Part shown: positions 23,795 to 34,716 of the stretch, one piece after another | Layout: each line of letters opens with the position of its first letter | Position numbering within the stretch: the stretch's first letter is position 1 | From: Reticulitermes lucifugus | Lineage: Eukaryota; Arthropoda; Insecta; Blattodea; Rhinotermitidae | DNA: 64,000 nucleotides | Assembly: GCA_026260175.1 (NCBI GenBank) | Contig: JAKCWW010000598.1 | Coordinates: forward strand, 20,860-84,859 | Direction: 5' to 3' | The notes under the pieces: model-generated | What the model saw: the letters and a program-made list of their open reading frames with translations, nothing else | Told to the model about the DNA's origin: nothing | Databases searched by the model: none | Position numbers and translations under genes: made by a program

Positions 23795-23990
23795 AGGGAG
23801 GAAAAATTCATACAAAATTTTGGTCCGAAAACTGGAAGGGAGGAGACCGCCTGAAATACCTAGGCGTAGGTGGGAGTATAATGTTGAAGTGGATCTGAAA
23901 TAGGGTTTGATGGTGTGGTCTGGATCCACCTGAACCAGAATTAAGACCAGTGGCAGACCCTTGTGAACATGGCAGTGGACCTGTAGATGG
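23795..23990 (+). pseudogene. RTE-like LINE C-terminal fragment
   Basis: 'acctaggcgtaggtgggagtataatgttgaagtgga' corresponds to the RPRRRWEDNIKxDL tail. The following 'gaccagtggcagacccttgtgaacatg' corresponds to DRDxWRxLVN. The frame is broken. Confidence 0.55.
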
Positions 23991-24024
23991 ACGATTCCAG
24001 TCATGTAGTGTGCGACGCCATTTA

Positions 24025-24135
24025 GATTGGTATATGCGTACCAACGTTTCGGAGGAGCTTGCTGTATTCATATTCAGGGTAGTCAACGAAGAGTGCAGTC
24101 TGCACGGCGTCATATATCTGAAGACGGGGAGTCTT
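24025..24135 (-). repeat. hammerhead-family repeat copy
   Basis: Minus strand reads UACC, CUGAAUA (core with G8 changed), a region ending CUCC-GAAAC, GUU and GGUA. Stem I UACC/GGUA is complementary and stem III ACGU is palindromic. Confidence 0.55.
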
Positions 24136-24164
24136 CTTCAACGTGGGTGTGAGAACCTCATCTC

Positions 24165-24250
24165 GCACAGGTTTCATAAGTGCTGGGAATTTCGTGACTG
24201 GTTGAGCAACGTTAGATTCTCAAGTGGTTCATGGAGTTACTAAGTTAGGC
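24165..24250 (+). repeat. LINE 3'-end fragment
   Basis: 'gggaatttcgtgactggttgagcaacgttagattctcaagtggttcatggagttac' is a diverged LINE 3' end. Confidence 0.45.
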
Positions 24251-24539
24251 AGTACAATATAGACCTTTCTGTGCGTGTTTCGGCCTTTCTTAAACTCTTG
24301 TGTTTTTAAGGGGACATTACACAGTGGTCATTGGAAGTAAATGCACACTTCATGTTGTGGTCTCTCTTAAATACTACACTCTGCCGTAACCGCATAGACT
24401 ACAGTATTAAATTTCTTTTACATGCAAGCCTTAAATTGGGTATTGGCACTTAATTAATTTTACATTCCCTTTTTTTTATCATAAGCAACTGTATTATTAT
24501 TAAACAACTTTACCATAAATTTCGGCACGGAAATAAATT

Positions 24540-24790
24540 TCTGTGAAAGGAGGCTGGAATAGTATGCTGGTTGGCCAGGCCCATTTCTCATCCCAGGAGC
24601 CCTGATAAATGAATTTATATCTGTGGTGTAAGTCTGATAGCAAGGGAAGCTGAAGGCCTGGGAGAAAGCAGCTCAGTAGGACTGCTGCAAATCAGACATT
24701 AGCTATCCCGGGATGAACTCTGATCCCTGCGATGATAAGCCATAGGACCTGTTGTCTTCATCATGATCATCATCACCATCATAATACCTC
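24540..24790. repeat. unclassified repeat-like segment ending in (CAT)n
   Basis: 'cccatttctcatcccaggagccc' and 'aagctgaaggcctggg' look like a LINE 3' untranslated end, and the sequence closes with CAT/ATC repeats (24756-24785). The family is not identified. Confidence 0.35.
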
Positions 24791-24905
24791 TAAAGCACGG
24801 TGGTTGCTGTATGTGCCACCTGCTTTAACTTTTTGCCTGTGCAATGTGTTTGTGTATTTTTTATGAAACTTAGAATAAACCGATTGTTTTACTAAACAGC
24901 ATTAG
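24790..24905 (+). repeat. dispersed repeat A (unclassified)
   Basis: 'gcacggtggttgctgtatgtgccacctgctttaac', then a form of 'cagtgtatttatgt' and 'ttagaataaac'. The same order recurs near 30425, 36440, 54795, 57285, 58680 and 61905. No coding sense is visible. Confidence 0.55.
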
Positions 24906-25600
24906 CTGGTTGGTCTATGTAATAGCGGCGCAGTGTATTTTCTGTGGCATGGAAACTGAATTCTTACATATTGTTTAGATAAACTGCAGCCCTTGGATGT
25001 TAACAACATGTAATTATCAAGTGACTGTATAGCAGTCCATTAATAATAGATCATCTGTCCTATCAAGGATATGTTATTGCATGACTCCATAACAGCATGG
25101 TTACTGAACATTTTTAATATCGAATCATTGAATGAAGTTGAACAACAGACCATTGAATTGTTACTGAGTGCAGTGTTACTTATGAGGGAATAGTGAATTT
25201 ATACAACTGCTGTATATTTTTTATTTATGTTAGCGAATGGTCATAGTAAGTAGGCCCTATTTTCATCTTCAGAATATAAATTTATATTAATTTTCTGAAT
25301 GACAAGCTTCTAGCATTTTGTCACAGAAATGCCCCATAAAACATTTTTTATTCTAAACAACCAATCTTATGTATGTGTGAACTGAATGAAATTGAGATTT
25401 TAGATTTTCGCGGTGGTTAAAACTTTGATTGTGGTTCTCTGTGTTGTGGCACTTGTATAAGAGTCTTCACGGAAGGACTGACTGTTTTGTATTTCATGTT
25501 ACTTTCATTTAAACAATCATTACGTAAGTAAAGCCAAAATCAGTTACATGAAATTTAGGACTTGTGGTGTAGGCATTCAGTATGTCCACTACTGTCCTTG
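24906..25600. other. non-coding, nothing recognised
   Basis: AT-rich with no supported feature. Confidence 0.4.
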
Positions 25601-25602
25601 AT

Positions 25603-26588
25603 TTATTTCAGAACGTTTTCAATATGTCCACCGCCCACCTCACAACGTGGCATATGCAAAGAACGAAATGTTGCGCTGTCCACCTCAACATGTTAGTACC
25701 AGTATGTTCAGTAACTGTGCATGTTACACATTACAGATCTGTGATGCTTTGGGGATGATTGCAATTGACATAATCCTTAGGAAATCTCCACAATTATGGT
25801 GGCCAAGACCACCCTACTCCAGATCAACCAGGGCGGCAGTTTAAGTGTACTTGATCATGGAAATGAGTGTTTAAAGTGTCCAGAACAGTGTTAGCGTTGT
25901 GTTGTCTGAATTTATTTTGTTGGGAAAATATATCATTGTGGTCACAACCCGTCCCTTTCAAAAGAAAGGAATAAGGTTCTCTTCCAGAATTGCACTGTGA
26001 TGTTCGAATTTCACATTCCCCTCTAGCAATACTGGATACACAATTCCAGCAGTGTGCAGAGCACACCAAATTGTACACGCATTGGACGAAGTGGAGGTTT
26101 GGATTTTCCGCTACCCACATTTCCCTCTTTGTTTGTTAACAGTCCGGGTAAGGGAGGTCCTCATCTATAAACTAATGTTCAGAATTCCAGTATTTGCTTT
26201 ACTGAAATCAGCAAATGAACAACAAACTCTGTGTGACGATGTTTTTAATGACCACTCAATGTCTGAAAAATCTGTAGCTATCTCGCAAGGAATATTTGTA
26301 TGTGTTGTTCCAATACTAAATGCCAGTCTTTCGAGAGAGCTGAGAATTGATTCGCTGGAATTCTTTGAATTGCTTTCTCCACGCTTTGCTCAGTATCGTT
26401 AGTTCTTACTGCTGTGCTTATGTCCACAGCACTACTGACATTTTGTAGAACAACCCGTTCTTTTTTAAATTTGTGTACCAAAATTATAATTTTTGAAGGT
26501 GCGTTACGAACATTAAATGGTGGTAATTTCTTTGCACTAGCACGACACTTTCATGTGTAAAACGTTTGCACAGTAAACACCCTCTGTA
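25603..26588 (-). pseudogene. Tc3-like transposase pseudogene (DUF4817 type)
   Basis: On the minus strand the remnant starts near 26480 with VVLQNVSSAVDIS, as in this group's HTH region. It passes through AENPNLHFVQCVYNLVCSAHC and HNDIFSQQNKFRQHNANTV, where QQDNA(R)PH is expected, so the catalytic Asp is lost. It ends VGGGHIENVLK and a stop at 25603-25605, a characteristic C-terminus. Several stops and frame changes interrupt it. The motif CACCCTCTGTA at 26578-26588 may be the 5' terminal repeat. Confidence 0.6.
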
Positions 26589-26660
26589 GCAGTGCTTTTC
26601 AACAAGTGATGCGCGTACTGCTGGTGGTAAGCGGAGAGTCGTCTGGTGCTACGTGAAGTT
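26588..26660 (+). mobile_element. hAT-type MITE end
   Basis: GCAGTGCTTTTCAACAAGTG followed by 'gcgcgtactgctggtggtaagcgg' has the form of a hAT terminal repeat with the usual sub-terminal sequence. I could not find the matching end. Confidence 0.45.
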
Positions 26661-26857
26661 ATATGGGAATTATCAGTTCCAAAATTCAGTTTTGAAGATG
26701 ATACTTATGGCATTAAAACCTGTTTAAATTTATTTAAATGAAAAGAAAAATTAAAGCAGTGGTATAGTCGTCTAACACAACTGTAGTAGATTCGTAAATC
26801 TGTATTCATGCATTCATCTTCAGGCTGTGTAATTGTATTAGGATGTGATTCTTTACT

Positions 26858-26886
26858 AATATATATACATATATATATATATACTT
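26858..26886. repeat. (TA)n microsatellite
   Basis: TA repeats with one ACA interruption. Confidence 0.9.
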
Positions 26887-26889
26887 TTG

Positions 26890-28345
26890 TGGAGATCTCA
26901 ACCTTTCATGAAAGTATTTTTCAATATATGTCACTTAAAAAGTCTTAATTAAATAATTTGAAGGTAACAAATGTAAAATCCCAAGGAGTTGTTCCTTGAT
27001 AATGGTGCGTGTTGATTAAAATGGTGTTCGATAACACGTCTGGTAGACTGAAGGAATGAGCATCATCATAATTTATTAGGCGACTTTTAAATAAGAGAAA
27101 TAAGGTTGAAATGCAGAACAGTGTGAAGGCAGTGCATTCACTTGCATTGTGGATCCGTTGAATCGTTTCCGTGATATCGACTAGAGTGACTTTTCCGTAA
27201 ATTTGAGCTGCTTAACTTGAATGTAGGTGTAACCAACCTTCTACAATTGTTAGACGGTTATACCAGTTGTTTAATTTTAAATCCAATGCAATGGGATGCA
27301 GAACATCAAAGAAAAGAAAATCATTGTAAACTGTACACCAGACACTATTTTATGTTTGAAATGTAAATACAGAATTTTCTTTGTCGTCTAGTCGCGAGTG
27401 ATGACTGAATAGTGTAACTTGTTTAAACACGTGAAAGAGCGCGTCAGACTGGAGTGCTGAGGACCCCAGAATGTCATAGTTATTGTGTGTGGCTTTTCAG
27501 TTACATTTCTAACGGTGGTCACTATTTAGGGAAAACCACGGAGTCGTAAACCCTTACAGACTCACTACCTTCAAAATGTGGTGGAAGGGGAAGCGGCAAG
27601 CAGGAAATCAGCAAATATTTTGTGAGAGAAAGCCCAAAGCTACTAACCGGAAAATCTGCTGTCTGGGGGCAGTAGCAAGCAAGGGAAAAATGTAATACTG
27701 TACTTACTGGTATTTTTAAGAGATTTTACCGCCAGTTGGAAACGAATACTAAGCCTGTGTAGCGGATCGTATTGTGACCGTTATGTGATTGTCAATAATA
27801 CATACACTGCGTTTTAACAAAAGAAGCACATGTCCTGTTATTATTAATTGCAAAGGGTTGTGCATTTAGTGGTAACAGTGAAAAAATTGCACCAGAAAAT
27901 AAGAAACTATGATACTACTTTTTTCACTACCTAGTGGTACGATTTGTTTTTTCGTGATAGTGATAGGTTTTCTGTGTTCTTATCCTGCTAACCTGATGAA
28001 GAAAGTGGGTTTTATGAAAAAAGATGCTGGGGTGACTAACAAGGTGTAAAAGAATATCGTTTCAAATGTTGTGCCTTACCATCTTTAAAAACCTTGGGAC
28101 TTAGTTAATTGATTCTTTCATTAATATCTTGAGTCTGTTAAGAGTTAAGAGTCTTTTAAGAAGCACATATAATTTTAAATTCGATGAAAATCTGTGATGG
28201 TGGTTTAGCAGTCGTACTGTTATATTTGGGAGATACCCAGATGGAACTATAACCAGAACTGGCTGTTATGGCTGCGGTGTAATGTAATTTCTTTACAAAA
28301 AATACAGAGAAAATTCCGGCATATAATTGTGATAAATTACATTTT
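26890..28345. other. non-coding, intron-like
   Basis: About 1.4 kb with no ORF or repeat that I can support. Confidence 0.4.
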
Positions 28346-28348
28346 ATT

Positions 28349-28631
28349 ATGTAAAATTGACAGCCGATCCCAGTGGCCGAGCGGTCTAAGTCGTGGGTCT
28401 GCGGGCGCTCACTTACTGGGATTGCGGGTTCGAATCCCGCCGGGGGCATGGATGTCTGTCTCTTGTGAGTGTTGTGTGTTGTCAGGTAGAGATCTCTGCG
28501 TCGAGCTGATCACTCGTCCAGAGTTCTACCGAGTGTGGCGTGTCTGAGTGTGATCGTGAAGACTGGATAATGAGGAGGTCCTGGTTCAGTAGGCGCTGTT
28601 GCGCCATGGAAAGAGAAATGTAAAATTGACA
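28349..28631 (+). repeat. complete tRNA-Leu-derived SINE with perfect target-site duplication
   Basis: ATGTAAAATTGACA occurs at 28349-28362 and again at 28618-28631, a perfect 14-bp duplication. The element (28363-28617) begins GATCCCAGTGGCCGAGCGGT-CTAAG, a leucine-tRNA-type box A, then a class II variable arm and GCGGGTTCGAATCCCGCC (box B). A 160-bp body ends in 'ggcgctgttgcgccatgg'. The intact duplication and intact boxes suggest a comparatively young insertion. Confidence 0.9.
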
Positions 28632-28900
28632 TATTTGCAGTACAGCCCACGTGATGATTTTTTTTTGGCTGTCTTTAAAGATGTTTTTTGTTTATCGCAG
28701 ACATTTTATTGGGAGGGAGGGACTAGGGACGGGGGGTCTGATTTTGACCTATATCATTCACTCGTATGTCATTTCATGTAGATTGCCACCCACTACGGTC
28801 AAATTACGTCTCTCGTTGATCTGGAAACAGATACACGTACTATGTATGTGTTCGCGTCGTGTGCTTAGAATGCACGAGGAGATCAATTAGAAGGTAGCCA
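28632..28900. other. non-coding, nothing recognised
   Basis: No supported feature. Confidence 0.4.
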
Positions 28901-28905
28901 AGCAA

Positions 28906-29039
28906 ATGCCGGGATGGCTCATAATTAGACGACTGCCGCTTCCTTCTGCAGCTTTCCAATACACGAGTCACTATTCGAATCTCGACCACAATATAAACTA
29001 ATTTGGGTGGAGATTTTTGTGGTTTTGCTCAGTCCCTTG

Positions 29040-29040
<1 letters not shown>
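28906..29040 (+). repeat. second tRNA-derived SINE family
   Basis: 'gccgggatggctcataattaga' (box A position) and 'ctattcgaatctcgacc' (box B) are followed by 'ttgtggttttgctcagtccc'. The same body is seen at 57600-57765, 62350-62475 and, in its first part, at 63896-64000. Confidence 0.6.
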
Positions 29041-29080
<40 letters not shown>

Positions 29081-29082
29081 GA
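29041..29082. repeat. (TA)n microsatellite
   Basis: About 19 uninterrupted TA units at the 3' end of the SINE. Confidence 0.95.
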
Positions 29083-29223
29083 TAATACCTTAAATTAGGA
29101 AACGATTTTACCATTTTTAAAATTCATTAGTAAATAGTCACCGTACCATTCGACGCTGTAATGTGTGGCCTGAGCTACTAACAGAGTCTTTAAATAAATC
29201 GTGAACAAGTACAGTAAATATAT

Positions 29224-29246
29224 CGCTGCCGCCGCCGCCGCCGTCA
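29224..29246. repeat. (GCC)n microsatellite
   Basis: Six CCG/GCC units followed by TCATCG. Confidence 0.9.
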
Positions 29247-30007
29247 TCGTAATCATAATTATTGTATAGTTTACCCATTACATAACATTCAGTGAGATAT
29301 TGTAGAATAATAATTCGGGAGGGTTGTGGAAGAACCTGATCGTATAGCATTTTAAATGACAGTGAGTTGTGTAGAGAGCGCAGACGTTACGCGAACTGGT
29401 CGGCCCGACTTCGCGGAGGAGCGTTTTACATTTCGTCTTTGTCTGCCTTAACAGAGACCAACTGCAGTACCCCACCATCTAACTGGAGAGGCTGCGATTA
29501 GACGAGGAGACTTGGTCAAGATAGCTAAGGTTTAAACTGGCCTTGTACCTCGCTGTTGTGGAGGAGTGCTAACCGCCGCAGTTGGTGTTATTTTGTGGTG
29601 TGTGCTGTCATGAAGCATTCCCGTTTATGTAGCGGTAACGGGATGAGCTAATTGATTTATATTGTGGCTTTTGTCGGTATGTTCTTTTATTATTGTTTTT
29701 TTTTGCAAGATTGACGGCTGTAATGAGATTTTTTTGGGGTTGGGAACGCTCACTGGATGAAGTTACGATGACACACGGAGACGACGGCGGTGATGATAAA
29801 GTGGCAGCGGGAAGAAGTGACCACAAGTGTAAAGTCGAACCGGAGAACGTTTGTGTTGTATTTGCACAAACCGTTATTTTCGTATCTATCAGAGGTGAGA
29901 GAAGAAGTCATGCCTGTGACTTAGACCGTCGATTTGGTCTTGAAACTCGGACCTTCTTTACGAAAGGTTAGAGTCTTATCCCTCTTATCCAGACCTCCTA
30001 TGTCGAC
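29247..30007. other. moderately CpG-rich non-coding stretch
   Basis: More CpG than its neighbours around 29,380-29,650 and 29,750-29,960, with one donor-like AG|GTGAGA at 29892-29900. A 5' exon cannot be excluded, but nothing is recognised. Confidence 0.3.
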
Positions 30008-30291
30008 GTTGTTGACAGGGCCGGCTCGAGACTTGTGGGCGCCACGGACCGGCTAATAATTTGGCGCCCGTTCAGACCGAAACTTTTTCGGCCTAGGACA
30101 GGGCTGGCGAACCCTTTTGAGGGCCCGTGCCCAAATTACGGGTGATTTTCGGAGAAATGCTTTCGCATGTGGAAACCTGAGTTCATTAGCACCGTATTTC
30201 GGATTATCCCAGTGACGTCTTAGCCCCCTAACGGGTTGACGCCCCGGGCAACTGCCCGGCTGGCCCGCCCCTAGCCGGCCCTGGCTGTAGG
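30008..30291. mobile_element. hAT-type MITE
   Basis: The ends are CAGGGCCGGCT (30016) and its complement AGCCGGCCCTG (to 30283). Flanking 8-mers gttgttga and gctgtagg match at only 5 of 8. At 30104 a second hAT-like start (CAGGGCTGGCGAACC) lies inside, perhaps a nested remnant. The minus-strand ORF over this region is not a gene. Confidence 0.65.
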
Positions 30292-30424
30292 TACGTAATA
30301 TAAAAAACTGCAGCATCGTTAAATAAACCATCGACAGTGTATCATACTTTGTATGCACAGTTGTTAGGTTGACTTTTTCTTCTGTTACGTTACACACTTT
30401 GGCTGAGACGTGGAGCACGTGAAG

Positions 30425-30502
30425 CATGTCGGGACTGTTAACCCTATAAAGGACGGTGGTAACTATATGTATCACCCGCTTTAACATTAAAAGCTCTGCA
30501 TT

Positions 30503-30559
<57 letters not shown>

Positions 30560-30600
30560 GTATTTATTTGTTTTCTATTATTCTCAGCATAAACTACCAT
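30425..30600 (+). repeat. dispersed repeat A with internal (CA)26
   Basis: 'ttaaccctataaaggacggtggtaac' and 'cacccgctttaacattaaaa' lead into 52 bp of CA (30506-30557) and then 'gtgtatttatttg'. Other copies have only a short CACAGTG at this point, so the microsatellite grew inside the repeat. Confidence 0.65.
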
Positions 30601-30889
30601 TATTTGAGTAAACAGTGCAGGGAAAGCAATAATTAGATCGAATTATATTTGGGCAACACTTTCTTTTAGGAAGTCGTTATTTTGAGACTTAATAGTTCGG
30701 ACATTATCCATCGTCTACGTTTTATGTTAATGCGGTAACGTCTAGAAACTGGTTCTGGTTTTAGTCTTCAGGAGAAAAGGAGGGGTTTTGTTGGAAAGAG
30801 GTAGTCAGTCACTGCAGCAGGAAGGAGGGATAACCTATATTTCGAGTTCGTACCGATTATATAATTCATTTCTGAAGTCTCTAAAAATC

Positions 30890-31942
30890 TTTGTTTCTTT
30901 GGAGTTTCGTTTTCTTTGTCTTCTCTGTCCTTTATCTTCTCCTCCTGGGTCTTATCCCTGTTTTTTTTTCTTCGCCATATTTTCCGTCTTGCTCTGTTTT
31001 CTCCACCTTTTTTCGTCTTCCACTTTTGTACCCTTTTTGTCTTCTCCCTCACTTTATTCATCGTTATCCACTCTGTTTTCCCCATCTTTGTCGCCTTCTC
31101 CTTTTCATCTTCGTTTACGTGGTTTTTTCGTCTTCCCATTTTCACTCATTATATCCCTGTTTCGTCTTCTTTTTTGCAATTTCATTTTCTCTTCTTTATC
31201 TTTTTAGGTCTCGCTTTTAACCCTGTTTCCATTTTGTCTTCCCTTTTAGTCTTCTTCCTCTTTTTTACTTTCTCCGTTTTCCCCGTTTCCCTCTTCGTGT
31301 TTTACTTTCTCCATTTTCCCCTTTTCCCTCTTCGTATTATTCTCTCTCCCCATCCTTTTAATCTTCTATTTTCTCTTTGTGTCATATTGTCCTTTTTTCT
31401 TTCTCTTTCTTCTCCAATTTTTCGTCTTGTTTGGTTCTGCCTCTGGTGCTTCAGTCGGTTGCTGTTTTAGTGTATGTAAAATGATCCTGCCTGAGTGTAA
31501 ATTTTTATCTACATACTAATGTGTGTGTAACAGAGACGTCTTCTCCCCCTTTTATCTTCGTTTACGTGGTTTTTTTCGTCTTACCGTTTTAATCTCCCGT
31601 GTTTCGTCTTCTATTTCGTAATTCCATTTTCTCTTCTCCTTCATCGTTTTACGTCCGCTTTTAGCCCTGTTTATTTTTTGTCTTTCCTTTTAGTCGTCTT
31701 ACTCTTTTTTACTTTCTCCATTTTCCTCTTTCCCCTCTCCGTATTATGCTTCCTCCCCTTCTTTTAATCTTCTCATATTTTCTTCTTGTTTCATTTGTCC
31801 TTTTTTAGTTCTGTTTCTTCTTCACTTCTCTTGTTTGGTTCTGCGCATTGTGCTTCCGTCGGTTGCTGTTATTAGTGCATGTAATATGATCTGAGTGTGT
31901 AAATTTTTATCTGCCTGCTGATGTGTTTGTAACAGAGACGTC
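30890..31942. repeat. polypyrimidine tract with ~0.4-kb tandem duplication
   Basis: About 1 kb that is overwhelmingly C and T on the plus strand (TTTTCGTCTTCC-like units). Two tandem copies are recognisable, 31102-31540 and 31549-31942. Both have TCGTTTACGTGG (31111 and 31558) near the start, then GTTTGGTTCTGC, CGGTTGCTG and CAGAGACGTC (31531 and 31933) at the end. The long ORFs here are low-complexity read-through. Confidence 0.8.
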
Positions 31943-32104
31943 AGAACTGATCAAGTTGTGCAGGTGTGGGAGTGGGAATAAATTCAAGAGAGCGGCGAAG
32001 CATTGCTGTGTGTAGGTAGAAGTATTCACGGGCGGGTTGGTGGCCTCTGTGATTCCGTAGTCTCATCAACGACAACCACAATGTAAATCTTTTCGAATGT
32101 TCTT

Positions 32105-32260
32105 TAGCCTGTCGAAAGGGGAACATTCTTAAAACTGTGATGTCCTGGGTTATGATCCCATGTAATTTCATAACAACGTGCTGCCTCTGTCTTCAGGGTG
32201 GAATATGGAGGTAGCAGATTTCTCCGAAACGTTCGTAACCATCAACGAAAGTGAACCGAT
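32105..32260. repeat. hammerhead-family inverted repeat
   Basis: Left arm 'taatttcataacaacgtgctgcctctgtcttcagggtg' and right arm 'atggaggtagcagatttctccgaaacgttcgtaaccatca' are inverted copies. The left arm on the minus strand keeps CUGAAGA. The right arm keeps CUCCGAAACGUU. Confidence 0.6.
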
Positions 32261-32269
32261 TATAGCTCA

Positions 32270-33585
32270 GAGCGACATATTCATTTTTACATCCATGAAA
32301 ACCGTCAAGTCGCATCTTCGTACAATCTTACATACGGGCGTCGTTTAAACCTCTTCTCTTCTGTCATTTCTTCTTGTGAACACTCCCGCTGCAGGTCTGC
32401 TCAGTCTGCTAGGGGCCGCTTGTTTTGCACGTCTTCCCTTCATTTCTTCCGCTTCGCAGTTCCACGTATTGCCATTTATGCATTTCGTTATTTTGATCGT
32501 AAATATCATACCACAATACTAAGTCATGTTATAACGTGCTTTGGAGAAGGATTTTTATACGGACAAACTAGAATATTTTTGCAGGAATGCCAAGGTCACC
32601 TGTTATTTCAAATTAGGATGATGGTAACCATTCGTGTTGAACATCGAATAAAGTTTGTCATTACACTTCATTCATTTCCTTGAGTTAGCAGTGTATATAA
32701 CTGCATTGTTGGTCTGTTTGGTGCTACATTGCGATATGATACACAGGATGGAAGTGTACAAAACTATTGTCATGCGTTCTGTGTTTGGATTTCATTTACC
32801 TAGAATACGCGGGAGGCTGGAGAACATTCCACTTGGTATACCTAATTGTAGACGGAAGGATGTTATCAAATTTGATCGTAAAGCAATAGGAGTGTGTTAT
32901 TTTGTCTGCAGGAGTGTTTTGCCTCAGGAAGAGGTCCGGTGGCAGGGTGGGAGGCTCCTGTGAAAAGGGTAGTGAACGTTTGGTTTTATAAAGGAGAGGG
33001 ATTTCTTGACCACCCGAGCGACTGTCAGCGTTCAGGAAGCATTCTGCTGTGTGTAGTTGGTGAAACCTCTACGCTCACATTGAGAGAAAGTGATGGTGTG
33101 GAATATGATAAGGACAGTATTGGGACCTAAAAAGGCTGGAGTAACGTAGAATGTACAGAATTACTTAACGCGAATAGCCTGATAGTGTTAATGTAGATGA
33201 CAAGACCGAGAGGTGGACTCGTGGAACGCATATGAAAATTAACGTAATTGTAGAAAATGTTGCTTTGAAAACGTCATTAGACCGTGACCATTGATTCCAC
33301 ATCCTCTTACACTTCATTAGTCACTATCATCTACTCTTCGGCGTCTGGTGGTTTAAGCTATTGACGTTAAATAACAAATAAATAAATAAAAATGTTTTTT
33401 TAAAAGTATGCCGGTGAGTGGCAGCGTGGTTAACACGTCGCATGATGCATGCATTGCGTTACTACTTGGATTTTCTTGGTGACTTGAACAGACATTATCT
33501 GTGTAAGGAAACACTTTACTAAGGAATTAGTCTTGTAAACATGAAAAGCAAGGTAGTGTATGTGCTTAATTACACCTGCATTACA
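32270..33585. other. non-coding; one weak LINE 3' scrap
   Basis: Around 32995-33065 'gagggatttcttgaccacccgagcgactgtcagcg' resembles the LINE 3' end. Nothing else is supported. Confidence 0.35.
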
Positions 33586-33589
33586 TACG

Positions 33590-33750
33590 GGGAGTTGTGG
33601 TTTAGTTTTACTCATTCTTAACCTCGGCCCGAGATGGAGGTGAATGTTTGGATTCATGCTTGAACCGATGTACCGCTCGGCAAAGGGCTACCTACCTGTA
33701 CTCAGTGGATAGGAGGCGGGGTGGGCCGTAGAGCTGGTCTGCAGTGTGAA
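33590..33750 (-). repeat. SINE fragment, minus strand
   Basis: The complement reads 'ccggcccaccccgcctcctatccactgagt', 'cctcgggccgaggttaagaatga' and 'aaccacaactcc', as in the common SINE. Confidence 0.65.
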
Positions 33751-33914
33751 GAGTCGATACATTATTTTGGAAAAGTGAAGTTTTCTGCTGACCATAGACT
33801 TTTAAATGCTGCGTGTGAAATGTAGTCAGGTGCTTTAAGGGTTGTTGAAGACAATGCTCACAAAAATATTTGGACTTAAGTAGGGTGGCATATGAACTGT
33901 CCAATTGTGTAGAA

Positions 33915-33990
33915 CAGCGGTTCCCAACCTTGTATGTCTGTGACCCTAAAGTAACAAACGGTATGTGACCCGCCACCCTACCATGGAAAC
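33915..33990 (+). mobile_element. hAT-type MITE end
   Basis: CAGCGGTTCCCAACCTTG followed by 'tgtctgtgaccc' is a typical hAT MITE terminus. The other end was not found. The AT-rich 34000-34680 may be its interior. Confidence 0.5.
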
Positions 33991-34680
33991 GGCAATAGTC
34001 AGTGATATTTACTATAAATGAACTAATACTAATGCATTTTCTTGAACACTACATAACATTGCCACTTATTAAAAATATTAAATTTTTAATGTTATTTGTC
34101 AAATCCAATATTTTTTGTGAAAATATTAAATACACAAAACACGCAAGAAACAAATCTTTTTTAAATAACTCTTACATGTGCTAGTTAGACAAATCATTTG
34201 CTTCTAAATAAAAACTTGTGAAATACTGAACATACGGAACGTGACATAAAATGAACAGAACACTAATGTCAAAAATTTACTGACTGAAAAATTTGATACA
34301 TGTGTTATTTATTTTAAATAAAGCTTATTACTTTACAAAGATTGAATGTAATGTGAAAATTAAAATGGAATATGTTTGTAATGTACTGGGCATATGGATA
34401 CTTCGTATAAAATCTGAACAAATACGTTTTACATTACTAACATTGGCATTGCGAAAAATGAAATTTTAGAAAAAGTATGTAAAAATTTAAAAGTTACATT
34501 TTGTATTCAGTAAAATTCAATAATGCAAGTTATTTAAAATGTAATTGCTCCAGTGTGTTTAAAATTAATAAACACAAATTCAGTAATTATATTTTCTCAA
34601 CCATTGTGTTTGAATTTAAATAAATTCTAAAAGGTTCTGACGATTGTATATAACATTGAGAACTAATTGTATTCTGCACT
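33991..34680. other. very AT-rich non-coding stretch
   Basis: No supported feature beyond possible MITE interior. Confidence 0.4.
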
Positions 34681-34716
34681 TTGTCCATCGTCCGGATAAA
34701 ATATAAAAATATAAAA

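Noticed and set aside
27990-28025. CTGATGA followed by ATGAAAA
   Set aside because: No stem II and no stem I complementarity; chance motif.
28156-28449. Minus-strand ORF containing PPAGFEPAIPVSERPQ
   Set aside because: This peptide is the antisense reading of the SINE box B region, a common annotation artefact.
28376-28450. tRNA-Leu-like gene
   Set aside because: Box A and B are good, but the body, A-rich end and TSD show a SINE. The acceptor stem does not pair.
30788-31470. ORFs of 109-184 codons on the plus strand and 125 on the minus strand
   Set aside because: They are read-throughs of the polypyrimidine tract: almost only F, S, L, P or K, R, E. No domain or start context supports a gene.
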